Source: Victivallales bacterium
GTDB lineage: Bacteria > Verrucomicrobiota > Lentisphaeria > Oligosphaerales > Oligosphaeraceae
Assembly (NCBI GenBank): GCA_017617415.1
Contig: JAFZWH010000134.1
Coordinates: forward strand, 1-64,000
DNA length: 64,000 nt
Direction: 5' to 3'
In this document: in pieces, positions 26,474 through 35,814 of the stretch
Position numbering within the stretch: the stretch's first letter is position 1
Layout of the letters: each line of letters opens with the position of its first letter
Position numbers and translations under genes: made by a program
The notes under the pieces: generated by a model
The model's input: the letters and a program-made list of their open reading frames with translations, nothing else
Database searches by the model: none
What the model was told of the DNA's origin: nothing

Positions 26474-27667
26474 ATGTTAGTGAATCTGCCTCCATTGGGC
26501 TGGAACAGCTGGAACACCTTCGGCGAGGACATCAACGACGAACTGATCCGCCAGAGCGCGGACCAGATGGTCGCACTTGGATTGAAGGACGCCGGCTACG
26601 AGTACATCGTCATCGACGACTGCTGGTCGGAGCGCCAGCGCGACCCCGAAACTGGCCGAATTGTCGCCGACCACGTGAAATTCCCGAACGGGATGAAGGC
26701 GGTGGCGGACTACGTCCACTCCAAAGGGCTGAAGTTCGGGATGTACTCCTGCGCCGGCGTGCGCACCTGCGCCGACTATCCCGGCTCCTTCGACAATGAG
26801 TTCCTGGACACCAAGACCTTCGCGGAATGGGGCGTGGACTACCTCAAATACGACTACTGCAACTTCCCGAAGTCTGCGAATGGCCCCACCGCCTATCGCC
26901 GCATGGGCAATGCGCTGCGCGCCTGCGGGCGGGACATCGTCTATTCGTTGTGCAACTGGGGTTCTGACGACGTGTGGAGCTGGGTGCGCTCCGCCGGCGG
27001 GCACCTCTACCGCTCCACGGGGGACATCTTCGACAGCAACACCTCCTTCGCGTCCATCGCCCGTAGCCAACTCCAGAAGTTCTGCTATTCTGGCAACAAC
27101 TGCTTTAACGACATGGACATGCTGACGGTTGGGATGTTCGGCAAGGGCAATGTCGTCCGCGGCGATGACCGCTGCACGATGGAGACCTACAAGACTCAGT
27201 TCGCCCTATGGTGTCTGATGGGCAGCCCGCTGATGCTGGGCTGCGACCTGCGTGCGATGACGCCTGAGATCCTCGCGCTGGTCACCAACAAGGAACTGCT
27301 GGCCTTCAACCAGGATCCGGAGGCGCGCCCCGCCTTCATCGCCAACCAGTGGCTCCACGGAAACGGGGCCAGCCAACTTCCCGACCACGTGGTGCTGGCG
27401 AAACTCCTCGCCGACGGCGACCTGGCCCTCGGCTTCTTCAATCTCTCCGACCGCCACGGACAGTTCTTCCTGCAGTTCGACGACCTCGGCTTCCCCGCCT
27501 CCACCGGATATGGCCTGCGCCTCACGGACGTCTTCACCGGAAAGGAGTTCGGGCTCCTCAGCGAGCAGATGAAGATGGTCGGCGAGCCGTTCCACTGCGC
27601 GGTCTATCGCGCCCACCCCGAGCCCTGCAAGGCCCGCATCGCCGGGTTGGGATATAATTTCGGCTGA
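26474..27667 (+). CDS. GH27 alpha-galactosidase
   Basis: A 397-residue enzyme that releases terminal alpha-galactose. It opens with PPLGWNSWNTFGEDI, then YIVIDDCW, YLKYDYCN with nucleophile Asp127, YRSTGDIF with general acid/base Asp184, the NDMDMLTVG strand, and the C-terminal beta domain. No signal peptide, so it acts on imported oligosaccharides in the cytoplasm. Length fits bacterial GH27. alpha-N-Acetylgalactosaminidase is a possible alternative within the family. A long hairpin follows the gene. Confidence 0.95.
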   Translation: MLVNLPPLGWNSWNTFGEDINDELIRQSADQMVALGLKDAGYEYIVIDDCWSERQRDPETGRIVADHVKFPNGMKAVADYVHSKGLKFGMYSCAGVRTCADYPGSFDNEFLDTKTFAEWGVDYLKYDYCNFPKSANGPTAYRRMGNALRACGRDIVYSLCNWGSDDVWSWVRSAGGHLYRSTGDIFDSNTSFASIARSQLQKFCYSGNNCFNDMDMLTVGMFGKGNVVRGDDRCTMETYKTQFALWCLMGSPLMLGCDLRAMTPEILALVTNKELLAFNQDPEARPAFIANQWLHGNGASQLPDHVVLAKLLADGDLALGFFNLSDRHGQFFLQFDDLGFPASTGYGLRLTDVFTGKEFGLLSEQMKMVGEPFHCAVYRAHPEPCKARIAGLGYNFG

Positions 27668-27680
27668 GATCGGATCACCC

Positions 27681-27712
27681 CGAATGGTCCGGCTTTGAAG
27701 CCGGACCATTCG
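27681..27712 (+). terminator. Long perfect hairpin after the alpha-galactosidase gene
   Basis: A 14-15 bp perfect stem CGAATGGTCCGGCTT/AAGCCGGACCATTCG with a minimal loop, 14 bases after the stop. It is followed only by GATTTATT rather than a full T-run, so it may be a terminator or an mRNA-stabilising hairpin. Confidence 0.6.
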
Positions 27713-27845
27713 GATTTATTAATGGGAATGATATACTTACTTGGGGAATAAAACCTGAACGACTTAAAATGTGGAATAGGGTATCAAGTCGTTCCAAGAC
27801 TTGGCGGCAAGGGCTAATACGCCCCGTCGTCGGCTGACTCTTTCT

Positions 27846-29129
27846 TCAGAACATCTTTTCGCGGACGATGGTCCGGTCGCGCTCTGGTCCCACGGAGACG
27901 ATGCCGACACGGGCGCCGGCCAGTTCGCCAATGCGCTCGACATAGCGTCGGCAGTTGGCGGGCAACTGGTCGTATTCCTTGATGTCGCTGGTCGGAGTCA
28001 TCCAGCCTGGGAGGGTCTCATAGACCGCCTCAACCTCGCCGAGCACCTTGAGGCTGGCGGGGAACTCGTTCAGGAGTTTCCCCTGATATTTGTAGCCTGT
28101 GCAGATTTGAATTTCGGGGAACTCGTCGAGAATGTCCAGGCGGGTAAGCGCGATGCAATCGAGACCATTGAGCATGGTGGCGTAGCGCACCACGCAGGAG
28201 TCGAACCATCCGCAACGGCGCGGGCGGCCTGTGGTCGCGCCATATTCGTGGGCGGTCTCGCGGATTTGTTCGCCGATGGCGTTGAGTTGCTCGGTGGGGA
28301 AGGGACCTTCGCCCACGCGGGTGGCGTAGGCCTTGACCACGCCGATGACCTTGCCGATTTGCTTGGGACCGAGCCCCAGACCGACGCAGACCGCACCGGC
28401 GGTCGGATGGCTACTGGTCACGAAGGGATAGGTCCCGTGGGAGAGGTCGAGCATGGCTGCCTGGGCGCCTTCGAAGAGAATCTTCTTGTCGGCGGCCAGT
28501 TCCTCGTGGATGAGGGCGCAGGTGTCGCAGACATAGGGGCGAAGCTGGTCGGCGTAGCCGCAGTATTCGTCATAAATCTGCTGGAAATCCAGCGGTGGCT
28601 CGCCGAAGACCTGGGTGATGATGCGGTTCTTGTAGGCCAGGGTGGTCTTGAGTTCCTGCGCGAAAGCCTCGCGGTCCATCCAGGAGACCACGCGGATGCC
28701 GATGCGGTTCGCCGCGTCTGCGTAGCAGGGGCCGATGCCGCGGCCGGTGGTGCCGACCTTGGAGTTGCCCTTCATCCGCTCCTCCAGTTTGTCGAAGAGC
28801 TTGTGGTAGGGCAGAACGACGTGGGCGCGGTTGGAGATGCGCAGCCCCGAGGCGTCCAGCCCCTCGGCCTTCAGCGCCTCAAGTTCCTCCAGAAGCACCA
28901 CGGGGTCCAGCACGACGTCGTTGCCGATGATGCAGGTGCAGCCGGGGTAGAGGATGCCGGAGGGCAGAAGATGCAGTTTAAAGGTCTTGCCCTTCGCCAC
29001 CACCGTGTGGCCGGCGTTCGCGCCGCCCTGGTAGCGTGCCACGACATCCGCCTGCTCGGCCAGATAATCGACGATTTTGCCTTTTCCCTCGTCGCCCCAT
29101 TGGGTGCCGACGACTACGATACTAGACAT
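27846..29129 (-). CDS. purA: Adenylosuccinate synthetase
   Basis: A 427-residue cytoplasmic enzyme that joins IMP and aspartate with GTP in AMP synthesis. The N-terminal GTQWGDEGKGKIVDYL contains the catalytic Asp and P-loop. QGGANAGHTVV, GRGIGPCYADAANRIGIRV, FEGAQAAMLDLSHGTYPFVT and TTGRPRRCGWFD follow. C-terminal GPERDRTI is the guanine-recognition region. Length and all motifs are standard. It lies 69 bases after hisF on the same strand. Confidence 0.97.
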   Translation of the reverse strand: MSSIVVVGTQWGDEGKGKIVDYLAEQADVVARYQGGANAGHTVVAKGKTFKLHLLPSGILYPGCTCIIGNDVVLDPVVLLEELEALKAEGLDASGLRISNRAHVVLPYHKLFDKLEERMKGNSKVGTTGRGIGPCYADAANRIGIRVVSWMDREAFAQELKTTLAYKNRIITQVFGEPPLDFQQIYDEYCGYADQLRPYVCDTCALIHEELAADKKILFEGAQAAMLDLSHGTYPFVTSSHPTAGAVCVGLGLGPKQIGKVIGVVKAYATRVGEGPFPTEQLNAIGEQIRETAHEYGATTGRPRRCGWFDSCVVRYATMLNGLDCIALTRLDILDEFPEIQICTGYKYQGKLLNEFPASLKVLGEVEAVYETLPGWMTPTSDIKEYDQLPANCRRYVERIGELAGARVGIVSVGPERDRTIVREKMF

Positions 29130-29157
29130 GGTTGCCTCGTGGGTTGAAAGAAACGGG

Positions 29158-29180
29158 AGGGACGCGCTCCTGCGCGCCCT
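29158..29180. repeat. GC-rich hairpin between hisF and purA
   Basis: AGGG-A-CGCGC, loop TCCT, GCGCG-CCCT: a 9-bp stem with one bulged A between the two cistrons. It could be a REP-type element or a processing site. There is no T-run. Confidence 0.45.
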
Positions 29181-29198
29181 AACCAGTGATTGAAAGAA

Positions 29199-29981
29199 CT
29201 AATGCGTCAGACGCAGTGGTAAGGTGGTTCGTTTGGCCAATTCGGCCTTGATACCGTCGCAGGTGTAGCCGTCAAGATGGACCATGGACGCGACCAGCGC
29301 GGCGTCCGCATGGCCTTTCTCGAAGGCGTCGATGATGTGGTCGATGGTACCCGCGCCGCCAGAGGCGATGACGGGCACGGAGACGGCGTCCGCGACCTTT
29401 CGGGTGATTTCGAGTTCGTAGCCGTTCTGCACGCCGTCGGTGTCAATCGCATTCAGGCAGATTTCGCCGGCGCCGAGCGAGACGGCGTATTGCGCCCAGG
29501 CGACTGCGTCCCATTGGGTGGGCTTGCGGTAGCCTTGGATGAAGACCTGGTAGCCAGAGGGGAACTCGCGGGAGACGCCCACGCGCTTGGCGTCCATCCC
29601 CAGCACCACGCACTGGCTGCCGAAGGCATTGGCGCTGGTGGTGAGGATGGAGGGATTTTCGACCGCCAGGGAGTTCAGCGACACCTTGTCCGCGCCGGCC
29701 AGCAGCGCGTTTCGCATGTCCACGGCGGAGCGGATGCCGCCACCCACGCAGAAGGGGATGAAGACGCGCTTGGCGGCGTCGGCGACCATCTCGATGTCGA
29801 TGGGACGGTGTTCGGCGGAGGCGGTGATGTCGTAGAAGACCAGTTCGTCCGCGCCTTGCTTGCAGTATTGGTCGGCCAGCGCGATGACGTCTCCGACATC
29901 GACGTTGTCCTTGAATTTCACGCCTTTGGTGACGCGGCGGTTGCGCACATCCAGGCAGACGATGAGTCGTTTGAGGAGCAT
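29199..29981 (-). CDS. hisF: Imidazole glycerol phosphate synthase cyclase subunit HisF
   Basis: A 260-residue TIM barrel that, with HisH, makes IGP and AICAR in histidine synthesis. RLIVCLDVRNRRVTKGVKF contains the catalytic Asp, and ELVFYDITAS, PFCVGGGIRS, ADKVSLNS, DTDGVQNGYE with the second catalytic Asp, and PVIASGGAGT follow. It lies nine bases after hisH, and the two products form the heterodimer. Most of the other his genes are not in the window. Confidence 0.97.
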   Translation of the reverse strand: MLLKRLIVCLDVRNRRVTKGVKFKDNVDVGDVIALADQYCKQGADELVFYDITASAEHRPIDIEMVADAAKRVFIPFCVGGGIRSAVDMRNALLAGADKVSLNSLAVENPSILTTSANAFGSQCVVLGMDAKRVGVSREFPSGYQVFIQGYRKPTQWDAVAWAQYAVSLGAGEICLNAIDTDGVQNGYELEITRKVADAVSVPVIASGGAGTIDHIIDAFEKGHADAALVASMVHLDGYTCDGIKAELAKRTTLPLRLTH

Positions 29982-29990
29982 AGCGTGGAA

Positions 29991-30623
29991 TCAGGGCCGA
30001 CCGTCCCAGGTCAGGAAGTTGTGGAAGAGCCTCAGGCCGGCCTCGCCGGAACGTTCCGGATGGAATTGGGTGGCGACCAGGCTGCCTTGGGCGGCCACGC
30101 TGCAGAAGTGCTTTCCGCCGTATTCGGTGGTCCCGAAGGTGAGCGTGGCGTCGGCGGGCTCGCAGTAGTAGCTGTGCACGAAGTAGAACGGCGTGCCGGA
30201 ATCCACGCTCGCGAAGATGGGGTGACTCTGGGTGAAGGTCACGGCGTTCCAGCCCATTTCGGGAATCTTGAGCGTGGGGTCGCCAGGGAAGTCGAAGCGT
30301 TGGACGCGGCCGGGGAGGAGGCCCAGGGCGGTCTGTCCGCCATCCTCGTCACTCCAGTCGAAAAGCAACTGCATGCCGATGCAGATGCCCAGCACGGGGC
30401 GTCCTGCCTCGATGGCCTGTCTCAGATAGCGGTCGTAGCCACGGGCGCGGACGGCCTCCAGGCAGCTCTTGGCGGAGCCGTCGCCAGGGAAGATGACCGG
30501 TCCCTCCAACAATGCCTCTCCAGCGGCGGTGGCCACCAGCGTGTCGTAGCCGAAGCGTTCGCACGCCAGTCGCACGCTGGTGAGGTTTCCTGCGCCGTAG
30601 TCAAGTATGGTGATGGTACTCAT
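29991..30623 (-). CDS. hisH: Imidazole glycerol phosphate synthase glutaminase subunit HisH
   Basis: A 210-residue class I glutamine amidotransferase that supplies ammonia to HisF. LDYGAGNLTSVRLA, the nucleophile elbow GICIGMQLLF, EMGWNAV, FVHSYYCEP, and the His-Glu pair in TQFHPERSG complete the Cys-His-Glu triad. Start MSTITILDYG is typical. It lies 52 bases downstream of the metallophosphoesterase gene on the same strand. Confidence 0.97.
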   Translation of the reverse strand: MSTITILDYGAGNLTSVRLACERFGYDTLVATAAGEALLEGPVIFPGDGSAKSCLEAVRARGYDRYLRQAIEAGRPVLGICIGMQLLFDWSDEDGGQTALGLLPGRVQRFDFPGDPTLKIPEMGWNAVTFTQSHPIFASVDSGTPFYFVHSYYCEPADATLTFGTTEYGGKHFCSVAAQGSLVATQFHPERSGEAGLRLFHNFLTWDGRP

Positions 30624-30675
30624 AACAGTTCTTTAATATAATCGGTATAGGATGATTCGCCTGAGTAACTGTGGA

Positions 30676-31626
30676 TTACCGCAATATCAAGTCCACGGGC
30701 TGGTACTTTCCGGTAGCCTCCTGCCACCAGAAGACGCGGGCGGTGGCGTGTTCGCCATCCACAAAGAATTTGATGAACATCCGCGAAGCGGTCCACTCGC
30801 GGTCGGCGCAGACCTGCCAGAGGTTGCCATCCTGCACTATACCATAGAGATGCGTATGCCCGCAGACAAAAGCCACCACGCGCGAATCCGCCTTGATGGC
30901 TTTCCAGAGGCGTTCGCAGTCGCCACGTGGCATATCACCGCCCGCCAGGGAAATGGGCTGCGGGGTTTCATCCAGCGCCTCGACACCGTGGAAGAACTTC
31001 AAGGGCTGATGGCAGAAGACAAAAACCATCGGCTGCGTGGTCGCCTGGAGGTCCTGCTCCACCCAATCGATGAGCGCATCATCAACGGTGAGCATCTTCA
31101 CCGGATAGACGTCCAGGACGATGAAGTGGCAGTTCTGGTAGTCGAAGGAAAAAGTGGTCCATTTGGCACCGTCGGGCTGGTAGTCCTGGCGGATGGAGCG
31201 TGATGCGGGGCCATGCTTTAAGTTGAAAGGCAAGGACTTGTTGCGCTCGATAATATGCGCGATATTGGGCTGGTCGGCATTGCGCGTGGGATTCGCCTGC
31301 GGCTGGTTGGCGGTGCCGGCGGGGTCGTGGTTGCCCACCAGCACCACGCACGGGTAGGGCTTGCCTTCGGCGCGGGCGGGTTTCAGCAAAAGGCGTTCGA
31401 GCGCCTTTTCGCATTCGGGGAAGTTGTCGTAGTCGCCGCCGAGCACCAGAAAATCGCCCGGACCCTCCTTAAGAATCTGAGCGGAGGAGAGCGCCAGAGC
31501 CTCCTCCGGCCAGCGGTCCTCCCAGAAATGCAGGTCGCTCATGAAGTCGAAAGAGAAAGAGGATGCGTGGCACAGCGAGGTCGAAAGCATGATGGTGAGA
31601 AAAAGAGACAGAATGGTGGATTTCAT
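30676..31626 (-). CDS. Secreted metallophosphoesterase
   Basis: A 316-residue protein with a signal peptide (TILSLFLTIMLSTSLCHA) and the calcineurin-like metal motifs in order: FMSDLHF (Asp, His), GGDYDN (Asp), VGNHDP (Asn, His), FCHQP, and CGHTHLY. Close in pattern to periplasmic 3',5'-cyclic nucleotide or sugar-phosphate phosphoesterases. The start was set at 31626 for the signal peptide; the frame upstream is open only because it runs through a minisatellite. No Shine-Dalgarno is seen. Substrate unknown. Confidence 0.9.
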   Translation of the reverse strand: MKSTILSLFLTIMLSTSLCHASSFSFDFMSDLHFWEDRWPEEALALSSAQILKEGPGDFLVLGGDYDNFPECEKALERLLLKPARAEGKPYPCVVLVGNHDPAGTANQPQANPTRNADQPNIAHIIERNKSLPFNLKHGPASRSIRQDYQPDGAKWTTFSFDYQNCHFIVLDVYPVKMLTVDDALIDWVEQDLQATTQPMVFVFCHQPLKFFHGVEALDETPQPISLAGGDMPRGDCERLWKAIKADSRVVAFVCGHTHLYGIVQDGNLWQVCADREWTASRMFIKFFVDGEHATARVFWWQEATGKYQPVDLILR

Positions 31627-32277
31627 ATTGAGGCGAGATGGTGAAAGGCTAAAAAGACAAATGGTTGAAAGGGTCAGGTCCATCGGACGACAGGACGACA
31701 CGGCGGACGACAGACGGCGGACGACAGACGGCGGACGACACCGCGGCACGGCGGGACGACAGACGACAGACGGCGGACGGCGGACGACGGGACGGCGGAC
31801 GACACTGCGGGACGACAGACGACAGACATCGGACGGCACCGCGGGACGACAGACGACAGACATCGGACGACACCGCGGGACGAAAGACGACAGACATCGG
31901 ACGGCACGGCGGGACGAAAGACACCGGACACGTCGAGACAACGGACGACGGGACGGCGGACGACACGGCGGGACGGCGGACGCAAGTCCTCCCGGTCTTG
32001 ACATTCAGAAACCGCCTGAGAATCAATCAACGAGGGATTACCGCGAACCCGCCACCCACCTAAAAAAGCGCCCCTAATTTCTTGAGGATGGTGGGTTACC
32101 CCCCAACCGCCCGCCCTTCAAATTTAACGCGTCAAGAAGGGGCATGCAAGTCCATTCTCAGAAAGTCATTAAAGTCACATTGCGGAAGAAGAATCTTATG
32201 TTTTTCTGGGAAAGTGTGAAAGGTCTCGCCTTATCGGTTTTCTTCGTCAGGAAAAGTCAGAATCAGGCGATTTCAAC
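31627..32277. other. Long intergenic region upstream of the metallophosphoesterase
   Basis: 651 bases without a supported gene. The first half is the minisatellite at 31684-31982. The rest (31983-32277) is of ordinary composition and holds a C-rich stretch near 32098-32115; no promoter, hairpin with T-run or RNA gene could be supported there. Confidence 0.6.
31684..31982. repeat. Minisatellite, nearly T-free on the + strand
   Basis: About 300 bases built from GACGACAG, GACGGCG and GGGACGAC words. Within it a 34-base unit repeats three times in a row (31807, 31841, 31875), beginning GCGGGACGACAGACGACAGA, with a degraded fourth copy. The + strand is almost free of T. The frames that stay open across it on both strands (Ser/Arg/Val/Pro-rich) are products of composition, not genes. 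Confidence 0.92.
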
Positions 32278-34083
32278 TCAAGTCGCCAGACCGGCGAATT
32301 GGGTCATGTAGAGTTCGTGGTATTTGCCATTGTGGGCGAGCAGTTCGGAGTGGATGCCTTGCTCCACAATGCGGCCCTGGTCCATCACCACGATGAGGTC
32401 CGCATCCCGGATAGTGGAGAGCCGGTGCGCGATGATGATGGAGGTGCGGCTCCGCATCACCTGACGCATCGCCTTCTGAATCGCCTTCTCCGTGCGCGTG
32501 TCCACTGAGGAGGTCGCCTCGTCAAAGACCAGAATGCGGGGATCCGCCACAAACGCACGCGCAATCGCAAGCAGTTGCCGCTGCCCCTGGCTCAGCTTCG
32601 CGCCCGCATTGGTCAAGACGGTCTCCAGCCCCTCGGGAAGATGCTCAATCACTTCACGACAATGACTGGACTCTATCGCATGCCAGAGTTCCTCCTCCGT
32701 CGCCTCCGCATTCGCGAACAAGAGGTTGTTGCGCACTGTGTCGGTGAAAAGCACCGTCTCCTGAAGCACAATCGACACTTGGCGACGAAGGCTGTCGCGG
32801 GCAATCATGGATAAATTCTGACCATTGACCAAAATTTGTCCATCGCAGTCATAAAATCTTAGCAATAAATTAGCAAGAGTGGTTTTCCCGGAGCCAGTGG
32901 CACCGACGAGGGCGACCTTCTGACCTGGTTTGACGGTAAGACAGAAGTCGTGGATGACTTGGTGTCCAGGCACATAACCGAAGTTCACATGCCGGAATTC
33001 GAGTTGCGCCGCCTCGGCGGGTGTCATGGGTTCTCCGTCAAGGTCCTCGGATGGCTCGTCCAGGACGGTGAAGACTCGTTCGGCACCGGCGACAGCGGTC
33101 TGGAGTTGTCCGTAGATTTGCGCGATCATATTGACCGGGCGTGAGAACTGCTTGACATATAGGATGAATGCGGAGATGATGCCGACGGAGATGATGCCCT
33201 TGTAGGCAAAGTAGCCGCCGAACGCGGCGATGATAACGAAGCCGATATTTCCGATGCAGTTCATCACGGGTCCCATCACTCCGGCAAAGATCTCCATCTT
33301 GATGCCGGCAGCGGTGAGGCAGTCGGAGGTCTGGGTGAACTTGTCGATGGTGGTCTCCTGGTGGTTGCAGGCGACCACGGTTCGGTAGCCGGCGACCTGT
33401 TCCTCCACGGTGCCGTTAAGCGCGCCCAACAGTTCCTGACGTTTCCGAGAGAATTTCCGAACCTTCATGGAGAGGAAGCGGGTGGCACCAAGGGTGAGGA
33501 GGACGGAGAAACAACTCAGGAGCGTGAGTTGCCAGCAGTGCCAGAGCATCACCACGACCACGCCGATGATGGTGAGAATGCCGGAGAAGAAAGTCGGCAG
33601 CGCCATCGCGACGGTAGAGGAGAGCATCTCGACGTCATTGGTCATCCGGCTCATCAGATCGCCGTGGGAATGGCTGTCGAGATAGCCTAATGGCAAATCC
33701 ACGGTCTTTCCGAAGAGTTCCTCTCGCAGACGTCTCACGATGCGCAGGCTGAGTTTCGCAGTGGCCAGCCCCTGGAGCAACTGGAAAGCCTCGGCAGCGA
33801 GATAGAGGAGCACCAGTGTCAGCAGGGTAGCGGGCAGGCTTCCGGCGATAGTCTGCGCGATAAGGTCGATGGCGTGGCTGATGACCGTCGGGGTGGCAAC
33901 GGTGCAGAGGGTGCTTCCCAACACCACCGCGAGAGTTCCCAACACCAGCGGAAGTTCGCCCGCAAAATAACGCCCCAGCCGTCGCAACGTGGGTCCCACA
34001 CGAATTGCACGCTCGACTTCGGCAAAATGCCCTCCGCGCGGGGGACGCATGGGCGGAGACGGGGCCTTCGGTACATTAGCCAT
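32278..34083 (-). CDS. ABC exporter subunit (fused permease-ATPase), second half of a pair
   Basis: A 601-residue half-transporter. Six transmembrane helices (about 45-330) carry the exporter-type loop YLDSHSHGDLMSRMTNDVE. The nucleotide-binding domain has Walker A ALVGATGSGKTTLA, Q-loop, signature KLSQGQRQLLA, Walker B ILVFDEATSSVD and switch IAHRLSTI. AAGGAGG precedes its ATG by about seven bases. It overlaps the upstream ABC gene by eight bases, so the two form a heterodimer. Substrate (lipid, peptide or drug) cannot be told. Confidence 0.93.
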   Translation of the reverse strand: MANVPKAPSPPMRPPRGGHFAEVERAIRVGPTLRRLGRYFAGELPLVLGTLAVVLGSTLCTVATPTVISHAIDLIAQTIAGSLPATLLTLVLLYLAAEAFQLLQGLATAKLSLRIVRRLREELFGKTVDLPLGYLDSHSHGDLMSRMTNDVEMLSSTVAMALPTFFSGILTIIGVVVVMLWHCWQLTLLSCFSVLLTLGATRFLSMKVRKFSRKRQELLGALNGTVEEQVAGYRTVVACNHQETTIDKFTQTSDCLTAAGIKMEIFAGVMGPVMNCIGNIGFVIIAAFGGYFAYKGIISVGIISAFILYVKQFSRPVNMIAQIYGQLQTAVAGAERVFTVLDEPSEDLDGEPMTPAEAAQLEFRHVNFGYVPGHQVIHDFCLTVKPGQKVALVGATGSGKTTLANLLLRFYDCDGQILVNGQNLSMIARDSLRRQVSIVLQETVLFTDTVRNNLLFANAEATEEELWHAIESSHCREVIEHLPEGLETVLTNAGAKLSQGQRQLLAIARAFVADPRILVFDEATSSVDTRTEKAIQKAMRQVMRSRTSIIIAHRLSTIRDADLIVVMDQGRIVEQGIHSELLAHNGKYHELYMTQFAGLAT

Positions 34084-35812
34084 CGCTCTCCTCCTTCTCG
34101 CCCAGTTGCGAGGCGTAGATTTCCTGATAAGCCGCCGAGGTCTGCATCAACTCGGCGTGGGTGCCAACCGCGCTCACCGCGCCATTCTCCAGCACCACGA
34201 TGCGGTCCGCATGACGCACCGAGGCAATGCGTTGCGCAATCACAATGCGCGTGCGCAACGGACAAAACTCCCGCAGGGCGGCGGTGAGGAGCGCCTCGGT
34301 CTTGAGATCCAGGGCGCTGGTCGCGTCGTCGAAGATGAGGATGTCCGCATTGCGCAGGATGGTTCGGGCAATCGCGATGCGCTGGCGCTGTCCGCCGGAG
34401 AGACTGTTTCCGCGCTCGGCGACGGGCGTGTCGTAGCCCTGAGGCGATGCGAGGATGAACTCCTCTGCCTGCGCGACGCGGGCGGCGGCGCGAATCTCCT
34501 CCTCGGTGGCGTCAGGCCGTCCCCAGGCGATGTTCTCCCGTAACGTCGCGCTGAAGAGTTCGCTCTTCTGAAGCGCGACGGCGACCTTCGCGCGCAAGGC
34601 GCTCTGACGGTATTCGCGCACGTCCACGCCGTCCACAAGCACCGTCCCCTCAGTCGCGTCGTAGAAGCGCGGGATGAGGCTGGCCAGGGTAGTCTTGCCA
34701 CAACCCGTTGCACCGATGATGGCGACGGTCTGGCCAGGTTCGATGGTCAGGCTCACATGCCGTAGTGCGGGGCTGGCGGCACCAGGGAAGGTGAACGAGA
34801 CATCGCGAAACTCGATGCGACCATGGGTGGCGGTCTCCCCCGCGAAATCCCCTTCCGGCAATCCGGGTTCCATATCAAGAATTTCGCGGAGGCGTTTCCA
34901 AGAGGCAGTGCCGCGGGCGACGGACTGGAGAATCATCGTCGCCATGAAGAGTCCGTTGCCCAGAGTCATCGTATAGGTGGTGGCGGCCATGATGGCACCC
35001 GGTGTGGCGATGCCCTCCCCCACGCCCAGCGAACCGACGTAGAGAATGGTGACCATCGCCAGCGAGATCAGCATATTCAGCGTGGGAAACATAAAGGCGA
35101 AGAGAAGCATCATCGTCAACTGCGTCTTGAGCAATTCACTGTTCGCCTTGCCGAAGCGCAACTTCTCGTATGCCTCGCGTACGCACGCCTTGATGATGCG
35201 AATGCCGGTGATGTCCTCCTGCATTAGTGCGTTAAGCGCGTCCAACTGCGACTGCATTTTAGCGAAGACGGGATTCACCTTGCGCAGACAGAGCAGCAGC
35301 ACCGTCGCCATCAGCGGCAGGAAACACAGAATCACCAGCGCGAAACGTGGCGCCAGCTGGAACAGGAAAAAGAGGCTTCCCAGCGAGAGCATCGTGGTGC
35401 GAATCATCCCGCGGATGGACTGCGAGACCAACTGCTCTACTTGCGAGACATCGTTGGTCACCCGCGTGATCAGCGCACCCGCGCCGAGACGGTCCACCTG
35501 CGGAAAAGAAAAACGCATCACTCTTCGGAAGCACTCCTTGCGCAGCAGATTTCCGACATTCTGGCTGGCTAGATTGGTGAAGGCGTTGTTCAGCGAGCCG
35601 CACACACCGCCCAGGAACACCAGCCCAAGCATCAGCGCACCCAGACGCAGGATAAGTCCCAGCGCGTCGGCGTTTTCTCCCGCCGCCATCACGCCGTCAT
35701 CCACGATGCGGCGCATCAGGCTGGGCTGAAGCAGGTCCATCAGGACCTCTCCCAGCATGAAGAGCGCGGCGATGACCGCCCAATGCGCGTAGGATTTGAG
35801 ATACCGCCACAT
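34076..35812 (-). CDS. ABC exporter subunit (fused permease-ATPase), first half of a pair
   Basis: A 578-residue half-transporter: membrane domain (FPQVDRLGAGALITRVTNDV at the coupling region) and ATPase domain with Walker A AIIGATGCGKTTLA, signature NSLSGGQRQRIAIA, Walker B ILIFDDATSALD and IAQRIASV. The Walker B catalytic Glu is Asp (DDATSALD) and the switch His is Gln (IAQR), so this is the degenerate ATP site of a heterodimeric exporter. Its start lies two bases after the RAYT stop, with which it may share a transcript. Confidence 0.93.
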   Translation of the reverse strand: MWRYLKSYAHWAVIAALFMLGEVLMDLLQPSLMRRIVDDGVMAAGENADALGLILRLGALMLGLVFLGGVCGSLNNAFTNLASQNVGNLLRKECFRRVMRFSFPQVDRLGAGALITRVTNDVSQVEQLVSQSIRGMIRTTMLSLGSLFFLFQLAPRFALVILCFLPLMATVLLLCLRKVNPVFAKMQSQLDALNALMQEDITGIRIIKACVREAYEKLRFGKANSELLKTQLTMMLLFAFMFPTLNMLISLAMVTILYVGSLGVGEGIATPGAIMAATTYTMTLGNGLFMATMILQSVARGTASWKRLREILDMEPGLPEGDFAGETATHGRIEFRDVSFTFPGAASPALRHVSLTIEPGQTVAIIGATGCGKTTLASLIPRFYDATEGTVLVDGVDVREYRQSALRAKVAVALQKSELFSATLRENIAWGRPDATEEEIRAAARVAQAEEFILASPQGYDTPVAERGNSLSGGQRQRIAIARTILRNADILIFDDATSALDLKTEALLTAALREFCPLRTRIVIAQRIASVRHADRIVVLENGAVSAVGTHAELMQTSAAYQEIYASQLGEKEESDG

Positions 35813-35814
35813 CG

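Noticed and set aside
31807-31908. CRISPR-like array of 34-base repeats in the minisatellite
   Set aside because: The units are directly contiguous without spacers and are built of shorter words.
31627-32004. N-terminal extension of the metallophosphoesterase by 126 codons
   Set aside because: The extension consists of VCRLSSR-type repeats encoded by the minisatellite. A normal signal peptide starts at 31626, so the extension is an accident of repeat composition.
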